Source of the DNA: Sitta carolinensis
Lineage: Eukaryota > Chordata > Aves > Passeriformes > Sittidae
Direction of reading: 5' to 3'
Assembly: GCA_032173965.1 (NCBI GenBank)
Contig: CM063283.1
Coordinates: 111,919,108-111,983,107, forward strand
Length of the DNA: 64,000 bases
A model generated the notes under the pieces. That model was not told the origin of the DNA. It saw only the letters and a list, made by a program, of their open reading frames with translations, and did no database searches. Position 1 is the stretch's first letter; the number at the start of each line of letters is the position of its first letter. Made by a program: the position numbers and the translations under genes. Of this stretch, positions 20,407 to 33,000 are shown one piece after another.

Positions 20407-23400
20407 AAAAAAGCTACATAGGATTTAATCTGAGAAGTACACGGCTGAAATGTGTTTTGCTTTTAGCTAAACATAGCTTTAAAAGATATTTTTTATTTTT
20501 AATGAGACCTGCAATGGAGATCAGGACAGGCCAGAGGGTCTGTTCTTTGGATAGACTTTGGAAGAAGGAGCTGCTACTGTAAAGTCTGTGTTTTGGAGGA
20601 GAAGCTACATTTCCTATGCTGCTGAAAACCTCTCTCAGAAAGAAAACCAAAAGAAAAAACTCAACCCAACCCAACCAACCAAAAAACAATCCCTCAACCA
20701 AAGCCAACCCAAAAACACAGCACGAAAAAAAAAAAAAAAAACAACAAAAAACTACAAAACCCAAACCAGAGCAGAGAACTGAAATCAAAACTTCTGCGTC
20801 ACCAGAAATGAGGAACTGCTGTCACTCAAATGTTATTAAACCACTCATCTCAATCTCCTGAATTCTATTCATTGTTCAGCATCTCACTGCAGCTAAGAAG
20901 AGATCACATAAATCACAGTCATATATTACTTCCCTCCAGGCACTATGTTAAAGTAAAAGCATCAGCTTCTCTTTGCTTGTCTGGGTGGATTGCTCTTGGT
21001 CAGAATTTTCCTTTAAGCACAGCCTGCCTCAAAAAGAACAACTTCCACCTTTCTTTCCTTCTCTTGTATTTTTCTTTTAAATGTAGTGGAAACTTCCCAC
21101 TTTGAGTTAGATAACACTACACAAAGTACATGAAGAAAGAGTTGCTACTGAGAAACCGAAAATGTTACCTATTATTTGATCAATATTTCCAGTGGCTGCC
21201 ATCAAACTGGACTGCCAGGGATCCAGGGATTTTTTAAGAGGCATATCAGGACCTTAAAATACTTTTCATGCTTTTAAATGGAGAAATAATAGAGGTACTT
21301 AGATCCTTACAGAACGGGTTGTCATGTTAACATAGCTGGTAAAAATGGGAGCATCTAAAATGTGTTTCTACATGGGGGCATGAAGGACCTCTTTGTGTGG
21401 AATGCTCTGCTGGGGTTATTTGAAACGGGAGCCTGCCCCCGGAAAAATGTAGGAAAATTAAGCCACAACAGGGGCAAAGCTGCTGGTGTCCACCCAAGGT
21501 GTCTGTGGCTTCCAGGGTCTGCCCAGGACAGGTAGGCACTGGATGGTTGGGTATTTCTAGAGATGCAGAGGATCTGGAAAACCACTGCTGCCACCTGCTG
21601 TGCCATCCCACTTTTAAATCCACAAACCCATGCCCTGAGTAATGCCACAGCCTAAAGCTCATTTGATAAATTCAATTACCAATTAAATAGTTTTGGGGTT
21701 TTTTTTGGTTTTTTTCCTATTTGTCATGGCTTCCCATGGGATTTTCCTGCTAGGATAAGGAAAAGATGATTGCTGTGCAGGCTTTAACCTCACTGCATGC
21801 TGGTGACCCCACATGTGTAGTAAGCACCCAGAAGTATTTCCCAGCAATTTCCCAGCTTGGGAGAACGCAGGAAATCACTTCCTACCTGCTCCTTGTGGTT
21901 GGCAACATCACCTGGCATGGAGAACATTGACCTCCACCACTGCAGTTGTTATTTTCTCCCAAGATTAATTTTTTCAGAATTAGGATTCCATGGAAAAGCT
22001 TTTCACTTCTTCCTAGGAGGCAGTTCCTTTAAAAGCGTTCAAATTGCGGGTGCAAAATCAAAATCTCACTTTCAAACCAACTCTGCGAGATTGCTTCTGG
22101 TCTGAAAAGAGATCAAAAAAGTGTCAAGTGATCACTTTTCCATGATTTCTTCAGATCAGAGGGTTGTCCAAGTACTTGAGAGTCCTCTGCTAGCCATATT
22201 GAAGTACTACTTTATGAACAAATGAAAACAGAGCTGATGATGGCTATTCAGCACTGCAGATTAGCAACACACTTCAGACCAGTCCAGGTGACTCAGCTTC
22301 ATCTCTGTAAAAGTGAAAGACCATGGAGTTAAAGACCATTTTGCAGGAATTCGTGCTGTGAAATGTTCTCGAGGTGGTTTGATCTTTGATTGAGGTAACA
22401 GAGGTGCAGCTTTTACTGTTGCAAAGAGTGGGACACTTGCACAGAGCAAATGTAAAGCATGGGAATGTTGCACTTCGTGGTAACTGCTAAACAGAAATTG
22501 AAGTAAAATTTAATTGTAATTGATGTGAGATTAATTGTGGCCTGGAGCAGAAGGCAGTGACTGTCAGACTGCACAGAGCTCGAGGGCTGGCTCAGAGCTT
22601 GGCACTCTTGAGGACTGCCAGCCACTAGCACTGTAATTATGTTATTTTTATAATTCAGGCATGTAGCAAAGGGTGATTATGGTGCAAAGGAAAAGGTGTC
22701 CTGCTAGTAACAAAAGCACCACCCCAAAAAAAAAAATTAGTATTATTAAGAAGAATGACTTAATATGGAAAAACATTGAAACATGAAAGTGCTCAATAGC
22801 TGCTGTTTGTATCCACCTGAGCAGCAGCAAGGTGCTAAGGAGCAACCACTCAGTCTGCCAAAGTCAGAGTTGGACTTATTTAGGTGGGTTTTTGGCAGTG
22901 CCCCTGGGCTATGGAGCAGTTTGCAAACCAGTAGCAAGAAACTTTAGGGACTGGTGAGAGACACACCACCAGAAAGCTGCTGGGAACCCAGCTGTGACTA
23001 CAAAGTGGCAGCCACAGTGGGAGATTTGAAGCTTTCAAGCTTCATTTGAAATTTCATAGGGGGCTTCAAGCAGGAAACAATATTTTAATGTGGAGAAAAA
23101 ATGTTACAAAGATTAAAACAGGTGGGTTCAGTGTAGGGAGGAGAGAGTAGATGAGGACAATCATCAGACACATAATGGAATGGTCTAAAAAGAACAGTGA
23201 TGAGTTATTCTCCATGTAATTGGCTTGGGTTAATTCCATATGTTTGGGGAATAATTAGAATAACAGGGAATGCTGCAGGAAGCAACTTAAGTTAGGGAAT
23301 CAGCCATATGGGAGACATCTGAACCACAGGGGGACAAACACCACTTAAGAACAGTCCAGACACATGCTGTGCTTCAAAAAAAAGGGAAATTGAATAAATG

Positions 23401-23868
23401 TTTCTACAGCTTCTTTTCAATCATGTGCTTGATTCTATAGTTACAATGAACAACTCACTTGCATGAAGTCACTGCATTTTTGAACTTACAGGAAGAACAA
23501 ACAATTAACTATGTATATTTGCAGCTTAAGTTTGGCAAAATAATTCAAGTAACTGGATCTTTACATGTTAGCATTGCTATTCTGAGTTGTCAACATCACT
23601 AAAATCAGCTCAAAAATGTACCTGCTCTTGCCATACTTTCTCTGAAGAAATGTTATTAATAAACTGACATCAAAATAACTTACTGTTTTGCAAGTGATTT
23701 TATACTACAATTTAGACTAAGTTCTGTTTGCGTATTAGTATTTAATGGGAACCAAAAGAAAAGACATACTAAAAAGACACTAGTAAAACCAAAACCCTAA
23801 AAGTATCAATGACAATGTATACTCAATTTCAAAAATCCTGGCATTTTGTGACTGACTTCCTGAACATT
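20407..23868. other. Intergenic stretch downstream of FAM3B
   Basis: Contains an A-rich low-complexity patch at about 20,640-20,765 (caacc/aaac units and an A run). Otherwise AT-rich DNA with no gene, LTR or CR1 recognised. Confidence 0.5.
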
Positions 23869-24075
23869 GCAATTCCAAACCAGACTATTTTATTTCCACT
23901 TCTTATCAAAATACCTATTTGTTTTCAGATTAGAATAAAACCACAGAGAGGAAAGATAGGTTAAAAAATGTGTATTTGACCTGTTTTACAATTGGTATTC
24001 AGATGCTTATTTAAGCAATTTAATAGAGTCATAGATATAAAAATATAGAATTGTATTAATGAGGTATGCATTTGT
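23869..24075 (-). terminator. FAM3B: FAM3B 3'UTR with candidate polyadenylation signal
   Basis: After the FAM3B stop codon the minus strand continues for about 180 nt to an AATAAA at 23,894-23,889, followed by a GT-rich stretch (GTCTGGTTTGG) that could be the downstream element. This gives a short 3'UTR. The cleavage position is inferred. Confidence 0.6.
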
Positions 24076-27000
24076 TCAGATCAGGTTTCTTGGGATACAG
24101 CCTTCTATTTGGATTTCTGCTGGCCAGCCTTTGTACCTGTTCTTTGTCTGGTCAGAGTGGTTTATCTGTAAGGACAAAATAAATGAAAAAAAGAAAATCA
24201 GTATTTAGTTTTTTCTATTTACATATCAGTTTGTCAACTGATAGAGGAGGGGTTAATGAAGGAGGACTGGGAAGCTGAGGAGAATGTTGCAAATCTTGCT
24301 TAACATAATGGATGAAGATTCTGCCAGTTCCCCTCTTACACAGAGTGCTTTATTTATTTCACAGATGGCTGTCATGATGTACACTAAATTGAATATCTTG
24401 GTCCAGCAGAAGCTCTGAAATGTGAAGAATACTGCAAAAATATTCTGCAACAGCAGAAGCTGGGAGTGACCTGTTGGGAAAAGCTCTCTGGAGAAGGACC
24501 TGGGTGTCCTGAGGGACATGGAGCTGTCCCTGGGCAGCAGAGTGTGCTGGGGCAGGGAGGCCACTGGGATCCAGGGATCATCAGGATGGGCATTGGCAGC
24601 AGGTCAGGGGTGATCCTGCCCCTGTGCCCAGCCCCGGAGGCTCCTCTGGGTGCTGTGTGCAGCTCTGGCTGCTCAGCACAGCAGGGACAGGAGCTCCTGG
24701 AGCTGAGGGAGGGCCTGGAGCAGCTCCGTGCCCAGGAGAGGCTGAGGGAGCTGGGGCTGCTCAGCCTGGAGAGGAGCCCAGGGAGAGGGGACTCAGCCCT
24801 GCCTGTGCCTGCTGTGCCTGGCTGTGCCTGGGTGTCCCTGTCTGTGCCTGGGTGTCCCTGCCTGTGCCTGGGTGTCCCTGCCTGTGCCTGGCTGTGCCTG
24901 GGTGTCCCTGTCTGTGCCTGGGTGTCCCTGCCTGTGCCTGGCTGTGCCTGTCTGTGCCTGGCTGTGCCTGCCTGTGCCTGGCTGTGCCTGCCTGTGCCTG
25001 GGTGTCCCTGCCTGTGCCTGGCTGTGCCTGCCTGTGCCTGGGTGTCCCTGTCTGTGCCTGGCTGTCCCTGTCTGTGCCTGGCTGTGCCTGCCTGTGCCTG
25101 GGTGTCCCTGTCTGTGCCTGGGTGTCCCTGTCTGTGCCTGGGTGTCCTGGCTGTGCCTGGGTGTCCCTGCCTGTGCCTGGGTGTGCCTGCCTGTGCCTGG
25201 GTGTCCCTGTCTGTGCCTGGGTGTCCCTGTCTGTGCCTGGGTGTCCCTGTCTGTGCCTGGGTGTCCCTGGGTGTGCCTGCCTGTGCTGGTGTGCCTGTGT
25301 GCCTGGTGTGCCGGTGTGCCTGGTGCCCTGTCGGTGCCTGGGTGTGCCTGCCGTGCCTGGGTGTGCCTGGGTGTCCTGTCTGTGCCTGGGTGTGCCTGGG
25401 TGTGCCTGGGTGTCCCTGTCTGTGCCTGGGTGCTCTGTGCCTGGGTGTGCCTGGGTGTCCCTGTCTGTGCCTGGGTGTCCCTGGCTGTGCCTGGGTGTCC
25501 GCTGTGCTGTGTGCCTGGCTGTGCCTGCTGTGCCTGCTGTGCCTGGCTGTGCCTGGGTGTCCCTGGCTGGTTCCTGCTGTGCCTGGGTGTCCTGGCTGTG
25601 CCTGGCTGTGCCTGGGTGTGCCTGGGTGTCCCTGGCTGTGCCTGGGTGTCCCTGGCTGTGCCTGGGTGTCCTGGGTGTCCCTGGCTGTGCCTGGGTGTCC
25701 TGGCTGTGCCTGGGCTGTGCCTGGTGTCCCTGGCTGTGCCTGGCTGTGCCTGGCTGTGCCTGGCTGTGCCTGGGTTGCCTGCTGTCCCGGTTCTTTCCCA
25801 GTCTTCCGTTGTCCCAGTCTATCCCAGTCTATCCCAGTCTGTCCCAGTCTGTCCCAGTCTCTGCTCCAGACCCAGCCATGGCCCCAGAGCCCTGGGCAGG
25901 GGCTGAGCCCAGCAATTCCCTGCACAGGAGGCACAGCTCCTGCCCTGGGCAGGGACCAGAGAGGGGCTGGGGGCTCCTCCCTGCAGATATTCCAGAGCTG
26001 TTTGGACGCAAACCTGTGCCCTGTGCTCTGGGGTGGCCCTGCTGGATGCTGGAGCAGGGAGGTGGCACCAGCAGAGCCACCTGGCTCTTCCAGCCTGGCC
26101 ATTCTGTGACTTGGTGCTATTCTGGGCACGGAGCCCCGGGGTGGGAGTTTGATGTGGCTGTGGAGGGAATCAGCATCATCCAGGGACCTGAACTCTGTGC
26201 TGGGCTTCCTCATTTCTGCCTGCCTCTGTCACACAGCTGAGCACAACTGGCCTTACAGGAACTGAACACCACAGGGGCACAGATGCAAACAGAAATCTCT
26301 AACAGAAAACCAGTACCTTCAGTCCTCCTGCAACCTGTGGGCAAGTTATTCCCAAAGTTGTTGGTTTCGGTATACAGACAAATATAAAGTGAAAATTAAA
26401 CAAATCTGACCTTTTCTTTTTGGATGTTATCTGGCAGCTTGAAGCCTTTGGCAGCTATAAAAACCCAACTTGATCTGAACTTTATATTCTTTATTTCTTT
26501 ACTTCCCAGTTCTTCTATTAACTTTTTGGCATCATTTTTCAACCTAGGAAAACATAGGGAAAAAAGGAGTGTTAAAAATTCAGGATGTAAAAAATGACGA
26601 AAAAGATCATGGCTGATTCATGCTTTATTCAGCATTAAGACTGCAGAAGCAAAAATGAGATTTAAATAGTCCTGAGAGCTGTGGTAGTAGCATGACATTG
26701 AATTCTTGGTGAGAATTGAATTTATCAAAATTTTTCCTTCTCACTAAATTCCTGATGTTAATACAAACTGTTTGTAACAGCATAGCAGAAAGAAAAATGT
26801 ATCTCAAATACTGTCTGGTGCTTCAGTCCTTCCTAAAAAAAGACAAGGGTGTCAAAAATGGATTAAGTCTTTTCTTGGATAATTACCATATCATGAACTC
26901 TGCTAAAACCCCCCAAAGATTCAAAAGCACCTGAGAAATCAGGTTATGATGTTAGAAGGAATGCAACTAGGATTGAAAGAATCTAGAGACATCATAATTG

Positions 27001-30000
27001 GAGGTGTGGATAAATAACATTTCAGAGTAAAGAAGGTTGTGACCCAGAGCTAACAGCATGCCCTTTGGGGTGCTTTTAAACAACATAATATCTACCCATG
27101 TTGGTAGATATGGGTGCTAGGGAACTAACACACAGATACATGCAGTCATGGAAAAGACAGGGAATTAAAACTTAAAGACAAGAACTGAGAGAACAACTCT
27201 GAGTGTAGAATGGGATTTCTCATTCCTTTGCACCAATTCACCACAGTAATTTCCCAGCTTTTCACGGCTCTGCCCCTCCTACCTGGTGCTCCCATCATCG
27301 AGAGTGGCCATCAGGAGGAGGGTCCCTTCTGGAGCATTCCTGATGAAATCCATCAGCTCTCCTGAGTGGTCTGTGGAGTCAGTCACACAGCTGGTTATTC
27401 GTGGCACAGCCCCCCTTTCCTACTCATGAAAAGGACCCAGGCTCTCGAGAGTTTGAAGGAATCAGGGAATCATTCCAGTGCCTCGGAGCGCTCTGGTTCT
27501 CCTCACTAATAGATAAGGAACTTGCCATTCAACGTTTAGAAAATGTGTTAAAAGCTGTTCTTAAAGCAGATCCATCTTTCCAGCTACGTGGAGGGATGTT
27601 AGCAGACAGATTAGCAAAATTCCTATGATGATTTTCTAACTGTGATGGTTTTCTAACTAAAATAGAACAAGACATGTCAGGAAAGGGAATTTTGCTGAGT
27701 GAAGTAACTGCATGTCATGTCTGGTTAAGTGCCATTCTTACCAGACTGAAAAAATGGAGACCAAAGAAAAAGACAAAACGAAAAAAAGGGAAAAGAACAA
27801 GGTAATAATAATAATAATTAATAATTAAAAAAAAATAAAAATAAAGTTAATTAACTATCTAAACCAACAGGAGAAATTCAGCTTTTCAGGCAAAATTTGT
27901 CATCATATCAGGCCAGAACATATTTTATGAAGACAACTGCTATTTGTTTCTAGCTGATCCCTGTTGAGAATACAAAGTCAAACAGGAAAGAGGATAATTA
28001 CATGAACCTGTTCTTTCTTAATGCTGAAACATTAACAAAAGCTCTATTGAACTCTTTTCCTTACCTCCTGTCCACATTTCAAAAAAATTTGTTGACATGT
28101 GTTTTCCTGTTTTATCTGCAATTTAAAAAAAAAAGGTCTAAATATGAGCAATTATTATTTTATTCAATCAGCAAACATAGCATTTTCAGCTAAAGTTAGG
28201 CATCCCTAATTTTGTGTATAATTTGGCTTCTTTATTTTCAGTTCTTAAATTGGAAAAAATATGAAATAACAAGTCTAAGGTTTGGAGAGAATTTTTTTTC
28301 ATGTAGTCTCTGAATCATCAAAAGTAACTAAAACTTTTTTATTACTTCTTGTTTTAAAGAAAAATTCATTTTTTGGTGTGTGCTTCCATGTTTTTTTATC
28401 TAAATATACTATACTAGGCCACAGCCATAGATAGGAAAATCGGTTAAGCCTAAAATTATTTGAATGAGCTTAATCCTATTCTGTGCAGTGTTTGAGATGT
28501 TCAACCTTTCTTCCATAAGGCACTTATTGAGAACAGTCATTATCTTGCCTGATCTAATTAGTGGACATGTAAAAAAAAAATGTTTTATTGCAGACTTGTG
28601 CAGGATAATGGACAAATTTCCCTGCTCCTATTTGCCAACATCTTGCCTGTGCATTCAAGATGAGCATTTCTCCCCCTACTCTCATTTTTAACTCATTTTT
28701 ATATTTCATACCCAGTAAAGATTTTATATTGTTGGAAAAAAAAAAAAGTCAGTAGTTAACTACTGGGAAGGGAAAAATTTGGAACAGATTCTTGTCAGGG
28801 GTTAATTTAACCTTCAGCAAAATCATACAAATTTAGACAAAGTCAAGATCTTGCTTACCAATAGTGAGACAAAAAAAAAAAAAATGAATATAAGTGTTTT
28901 GTGATCAAAGCCAGCTTGATTGTGCCTGTGAACTCCCTTTTTTTCCCCTTCCCCACAAGATTTAGGCATTCATTTTTCCCTGGACCCACTGAATACACTG
29001 CACTTCATCACCATTCCCATTCACCTAAATCAAAATTTAGGAGCCCCCAAACCTAGAGTAAAACACACCTGCTGCTTCCAGTGGCTTTTATTGTCAGCAA
29101 ATGGCAGTTTAATATTAATTAAAATTCGAGTTTTTCTTTCTGTACCCTGAACAAGCCTGGAAAAGGAATTTGTACCATGGCTACACCTTGAGGCAGAACT
29201 GCAGCTCTCAGTCCCTGCTTCCCCCTTATCAGTGGAGCAGCACATTTATTTTATCAAGCACTGAAGCTGAAAGTTGAGTCCCTACTGCTGAAGATCACAG
29301 ATATTCTTTCTGTGCTACAAGTCTTTTGTCTAATAAAATACACTTACACCACATCTCTGTGCACATTTTCTATTCTATTTTCCTATATTGATCATGGACA
29401 TGTTTCTTTTTGTTTACTCAGAAGGCTGTTTTTATCACACAGAGTTGGTTTTCTTACATTAACATGAATCAAGTTTGCAGTATTTTCCCTTCCCTTCCAT
29501 ACTAGCTGGTAAAAAAACCCACAAAACAAAATATCCAAGCCCCCCAGGAACACTGGTAATTTATTGCAGTACAAAAGTATGTGTCTCTCTAACATGTTTT
29601 TCTCTTACTTACAATTCACAATGGCAATGTTTATACCACTTCCAACTTGACCATTCCCTTCATTTATAAGCCTGGAATTGAAACAAATGCAATATCAGTA
29701 AAATACATCTGTCCAGCAGCTCTGTTGCAAAGTATGTTTACCAGTGCTAAGTTATTTTCTGATATTTATGTTTTCTTCAGTTATTTAATTCAAAACTCTA
29801 TTGTAAACAAGAGCTTAAAAATCTTGCACAGTGTATCAGTTTCCTTCAACAATGGCTCTTTCAAAATGAGCCAGATCAAGAAAATATTGCATACAAGTGC
29901 AGCCAGAAAGATAAAGGAGAAAAAAAACAACAAAAACCAACCAAACAAGATGAAGTGGTTTTGTGGCTGTACTCTCTGTGGATTTTGCCTCCAAGAAAGG

Positions 30001-33000
30001 TCACTGCAAGGTTTTGAAGTTATTTCACCTGTCCAGTTTGAAAAACCGTGAAAGAATGTGACTTTCAGAAGGTGTTGAGCAGTCGATGTTCTGTAAATTT
30101 GCTATCCTGCACCATGAAAATTAAAAATCCTGCTGAAAACTAACAGTTGTCTGCAGCTTATGTAAAGGAACAAAGAAAATCACTGGAGATTAGGTTTAAA
30201 AAAAAAAAAAAAAAAGAGAAGAGGAAGAAGAGTTAAATACCATCAGATGAATTCTGAAGTTTTCTACCAGAACTGGGGCCCCTGGCAGGAGCTCAGTTGC
30301 TGCTACTGAACCAACCCAAACACCTCTGCTCACAGTACAAAGCACTTGCTCAGGAGTAAAGCTAGAGAGGCACTCACTGCTCATCCTCAAAACAGATTTT
30401 AGCTCTCCTCTCTTTGCCCCCGCCGCTGAGGATGCGGTAGGCGAAGTTCCCCGGCGGGCAGGGGGTCCAGTGGTCACACTTCTGCCTTTTGGGGGCTGGG
30501 GCTGCAACAGCAAAGATGAAAAAAAAAAATGTTTTATTGGGTGCTGCATAAACCATTTCTACATGGGATGAATCCCCTAAAGTCAACGTGCTAAACTCGA
30601 ATATCTGAGCACAGAATCCTGGCAGTTCTCTGGGATCGTGGCAACTTCATCACAGGTTTGTTTGGGCTGGAAGTTATCACTGATTTCCAAATAGGTGTAA
30701 TTGAAAGTAATATTATCTGCTGTTCCATGTAACAGGAAATAAGGGCTACAAGGATGAAGGTTTCCTACCAACAGCTTGAAGTGAATAGTTATCATTCTTG
30801 TTTTAAGCCCTTTTTTTTTACACAGTAACTTAGTAATAGAATGACAAAAATATACACATTAAAACACCTGGTCAGAGTAGAGCTAAAAAATAATGAGAAT
30901 CTCCTTGAAAGGTTAATTAGTGGTTTAGCTATTTATCATAAATATAGAATACATGTAAGAGAACCAAAGCTGCAGTTAGCACTTCTATGCTGGCAAACAA
31001 ATAAGGTGTTCTTACCTCAGTGTTTAATTAATTACCTTTGCATGCTTGCAAAAACAGGCTGACATTGTGTTTCTTCAAAAACAGTGTCTAAGAAAAGGTT
31101 TAGCTTTGCTCTAATTAACTTTACTTTGAAGTCAGCTTCATTCTTGTAATGGCACATACCAAATAATTTCTTAGCTACCAAGCCATTTGTCATTTAGCAC
31201 ATAAATATACAATATCAGTATAAGAAAGAAAAAAAAAGGAGATAAATACAACTACACACCCCTTAACACCGGTTTCTTTCCAATATTCTGAAATGCAGTA
31301 GACACTGAGTTTTGGGGTGCATAAACAGCAGCAAAGTATCCCAAATACCAAGCAGCCAAGGATGTCAACAGGAATGCAAATAATCTCAGAACACCTGTGA
31401 AGGGGAAAATAAAAATAAAAACAGCACACCCCAAAGACATAAAAATGTTTTCATAGCAACACAAAAAAATCTTGTCATATTTTCTGGCTTTGCTACCCAA
31501 ACTGGCTGTTTTTTGTCTGATTCACTGTGCCAACCACAGCCTTCAGTGATGTGGCAATAGAGTATTTGCTGCATTCCTATCTAGGACAACTCATTCTGTT
31601 TCTAAAGCTTGCAGAAAATTCCCAACACTCCCTTCAATCCACATCCATAATACCTCAAATACCAACAAAGTTTAACTCAACGCTAGTAGGTTTTTGGCTC
31701 TGAAAAGTAAGTACCAGGTACTACAGAGGTGTTTTGCAGTTACTATTGATTTTTTGAGACATGCAAACACTCCAGGGATGGTTTGAAATGCTGACCAAAC
31801 AGGGAATTCCCTGCACCCACGTTTTCAACTGGGTTAAAAGAGCAGAAGGCCCAAACAATCCCTTTCACACAACGAGCTCTGACTGCATTCAAAGAATCAC
31901 AGAATAATCTGGGTTGGAAGGAAGCCTCAAAGTTACTCTCATTAGACCTCCCTTCAATGAGCAGGGAAATCTTCAGCTGCTCAGAGCCCTGTCCAGCCTG
32001 ACCTTGGGTATTTCCAGGGATGGGGCAGCCACCCTGGATAGCCTGTGCCAGGGTTTTACCACCCTTGTTGTGGTGAGCTTCCTCCTCATACTGAATAGCT
32101 GCTTTTCCTCAACACCAGGAGTGCTAACAGGCTTTCATGATGAAATACACCACCTAATTTATGATGCTAAATGAGGAAATATCACACTGCAGTAGTGGAA
32201 CAGGCTGTTTTAGAGGCATGAGTCACTTCCTGATCTGCAAAGAACCATCCTTGAAAACGAAGGTCTGTTAAAGTGGGAAAAAAGAAAATTATTTGTTTTA
32301 TAGTCCTGAAAACTGAGTTCAACAGGACCAATGTCCAAAAGTATGCAGTGTGTTTACTTTGCCAGCCCTCTAGAAAATATCTTGTATTATCTAGTCTGAA
32401 TCTTCCTTATAACAGTTTACACTCATAATATCTTTCCTTTCCTTCTTGGAACTGCTTTTTATAAACATTAAGATTAAACATTAAGATTTCTGCCCTATCC
32501 TTTCTCTAGAATAAGGCCAAATTTTTCACTTGTCCTCCTCAACTCCTGTTTTGTGAGTTCCGCCACTTCTGTGAATTCTGCCCAATTGATATGCATCCAA
32601 ATTCTGAAAAATTCTGTATAATGAACACACTGGTCCAATACAGACATTCCTGAGCCTTTACTTCTGGTTATTCATGCCAGAAGGAACTTAGATTTTTTTA
32701 TTTTTTCCATAAGAGCAGACTTTATTCACCCAGGTTCTGCTGATAATCCAACATAAAGACTGGACTTTTCCTCTCTAGTTGCTCCCTGTTTGTATTTGCC
32801 ACAAATTGTGGTTATTATTTGTGGCTATCCCTACATTCTCACAGCTTTAAAAATAAAAAGCCCAATGAAACATTGCAGAAATGTTTGTGTGACTGCAGGG
32901 AAAATATTGTGAGGAACTTGCTGTGTTTTCATCAAAGGACTAAGATTGAGAAAGTAATATAATGGATCTTTGTATATTATAAATTTCCCTAAGTATTACC

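Larger units (their letters stand above)
24166..26410 (-). other. FAM3B: FAM3B last intron
   Basis: About 2.2 kb, of which more than 1.6 kb is a CR1 element carrying a large minisatellite, inserted antisense to FAM3B. Confidence 0.85.

Noticed and set aside
24384..26240. Open frames of 360-609 codons on both strands
   Set aside because: They run through the minisatellite, whose units lack stop codons in several frames; composition is repetitive Cys/Leu/Pro/Val or Gln/Pro/Gly/Thr, and the start and end lie in CR1 sequence.
28800..29380. Candidate positions for FAM3B exon 5 (donor-like sites near 28,857 and 29,345)
   Set aside because: Neither has an acceptor giving the required phase and a FAM3-like peptide; the 28,065-28,115 segment satisfies all three criteria.
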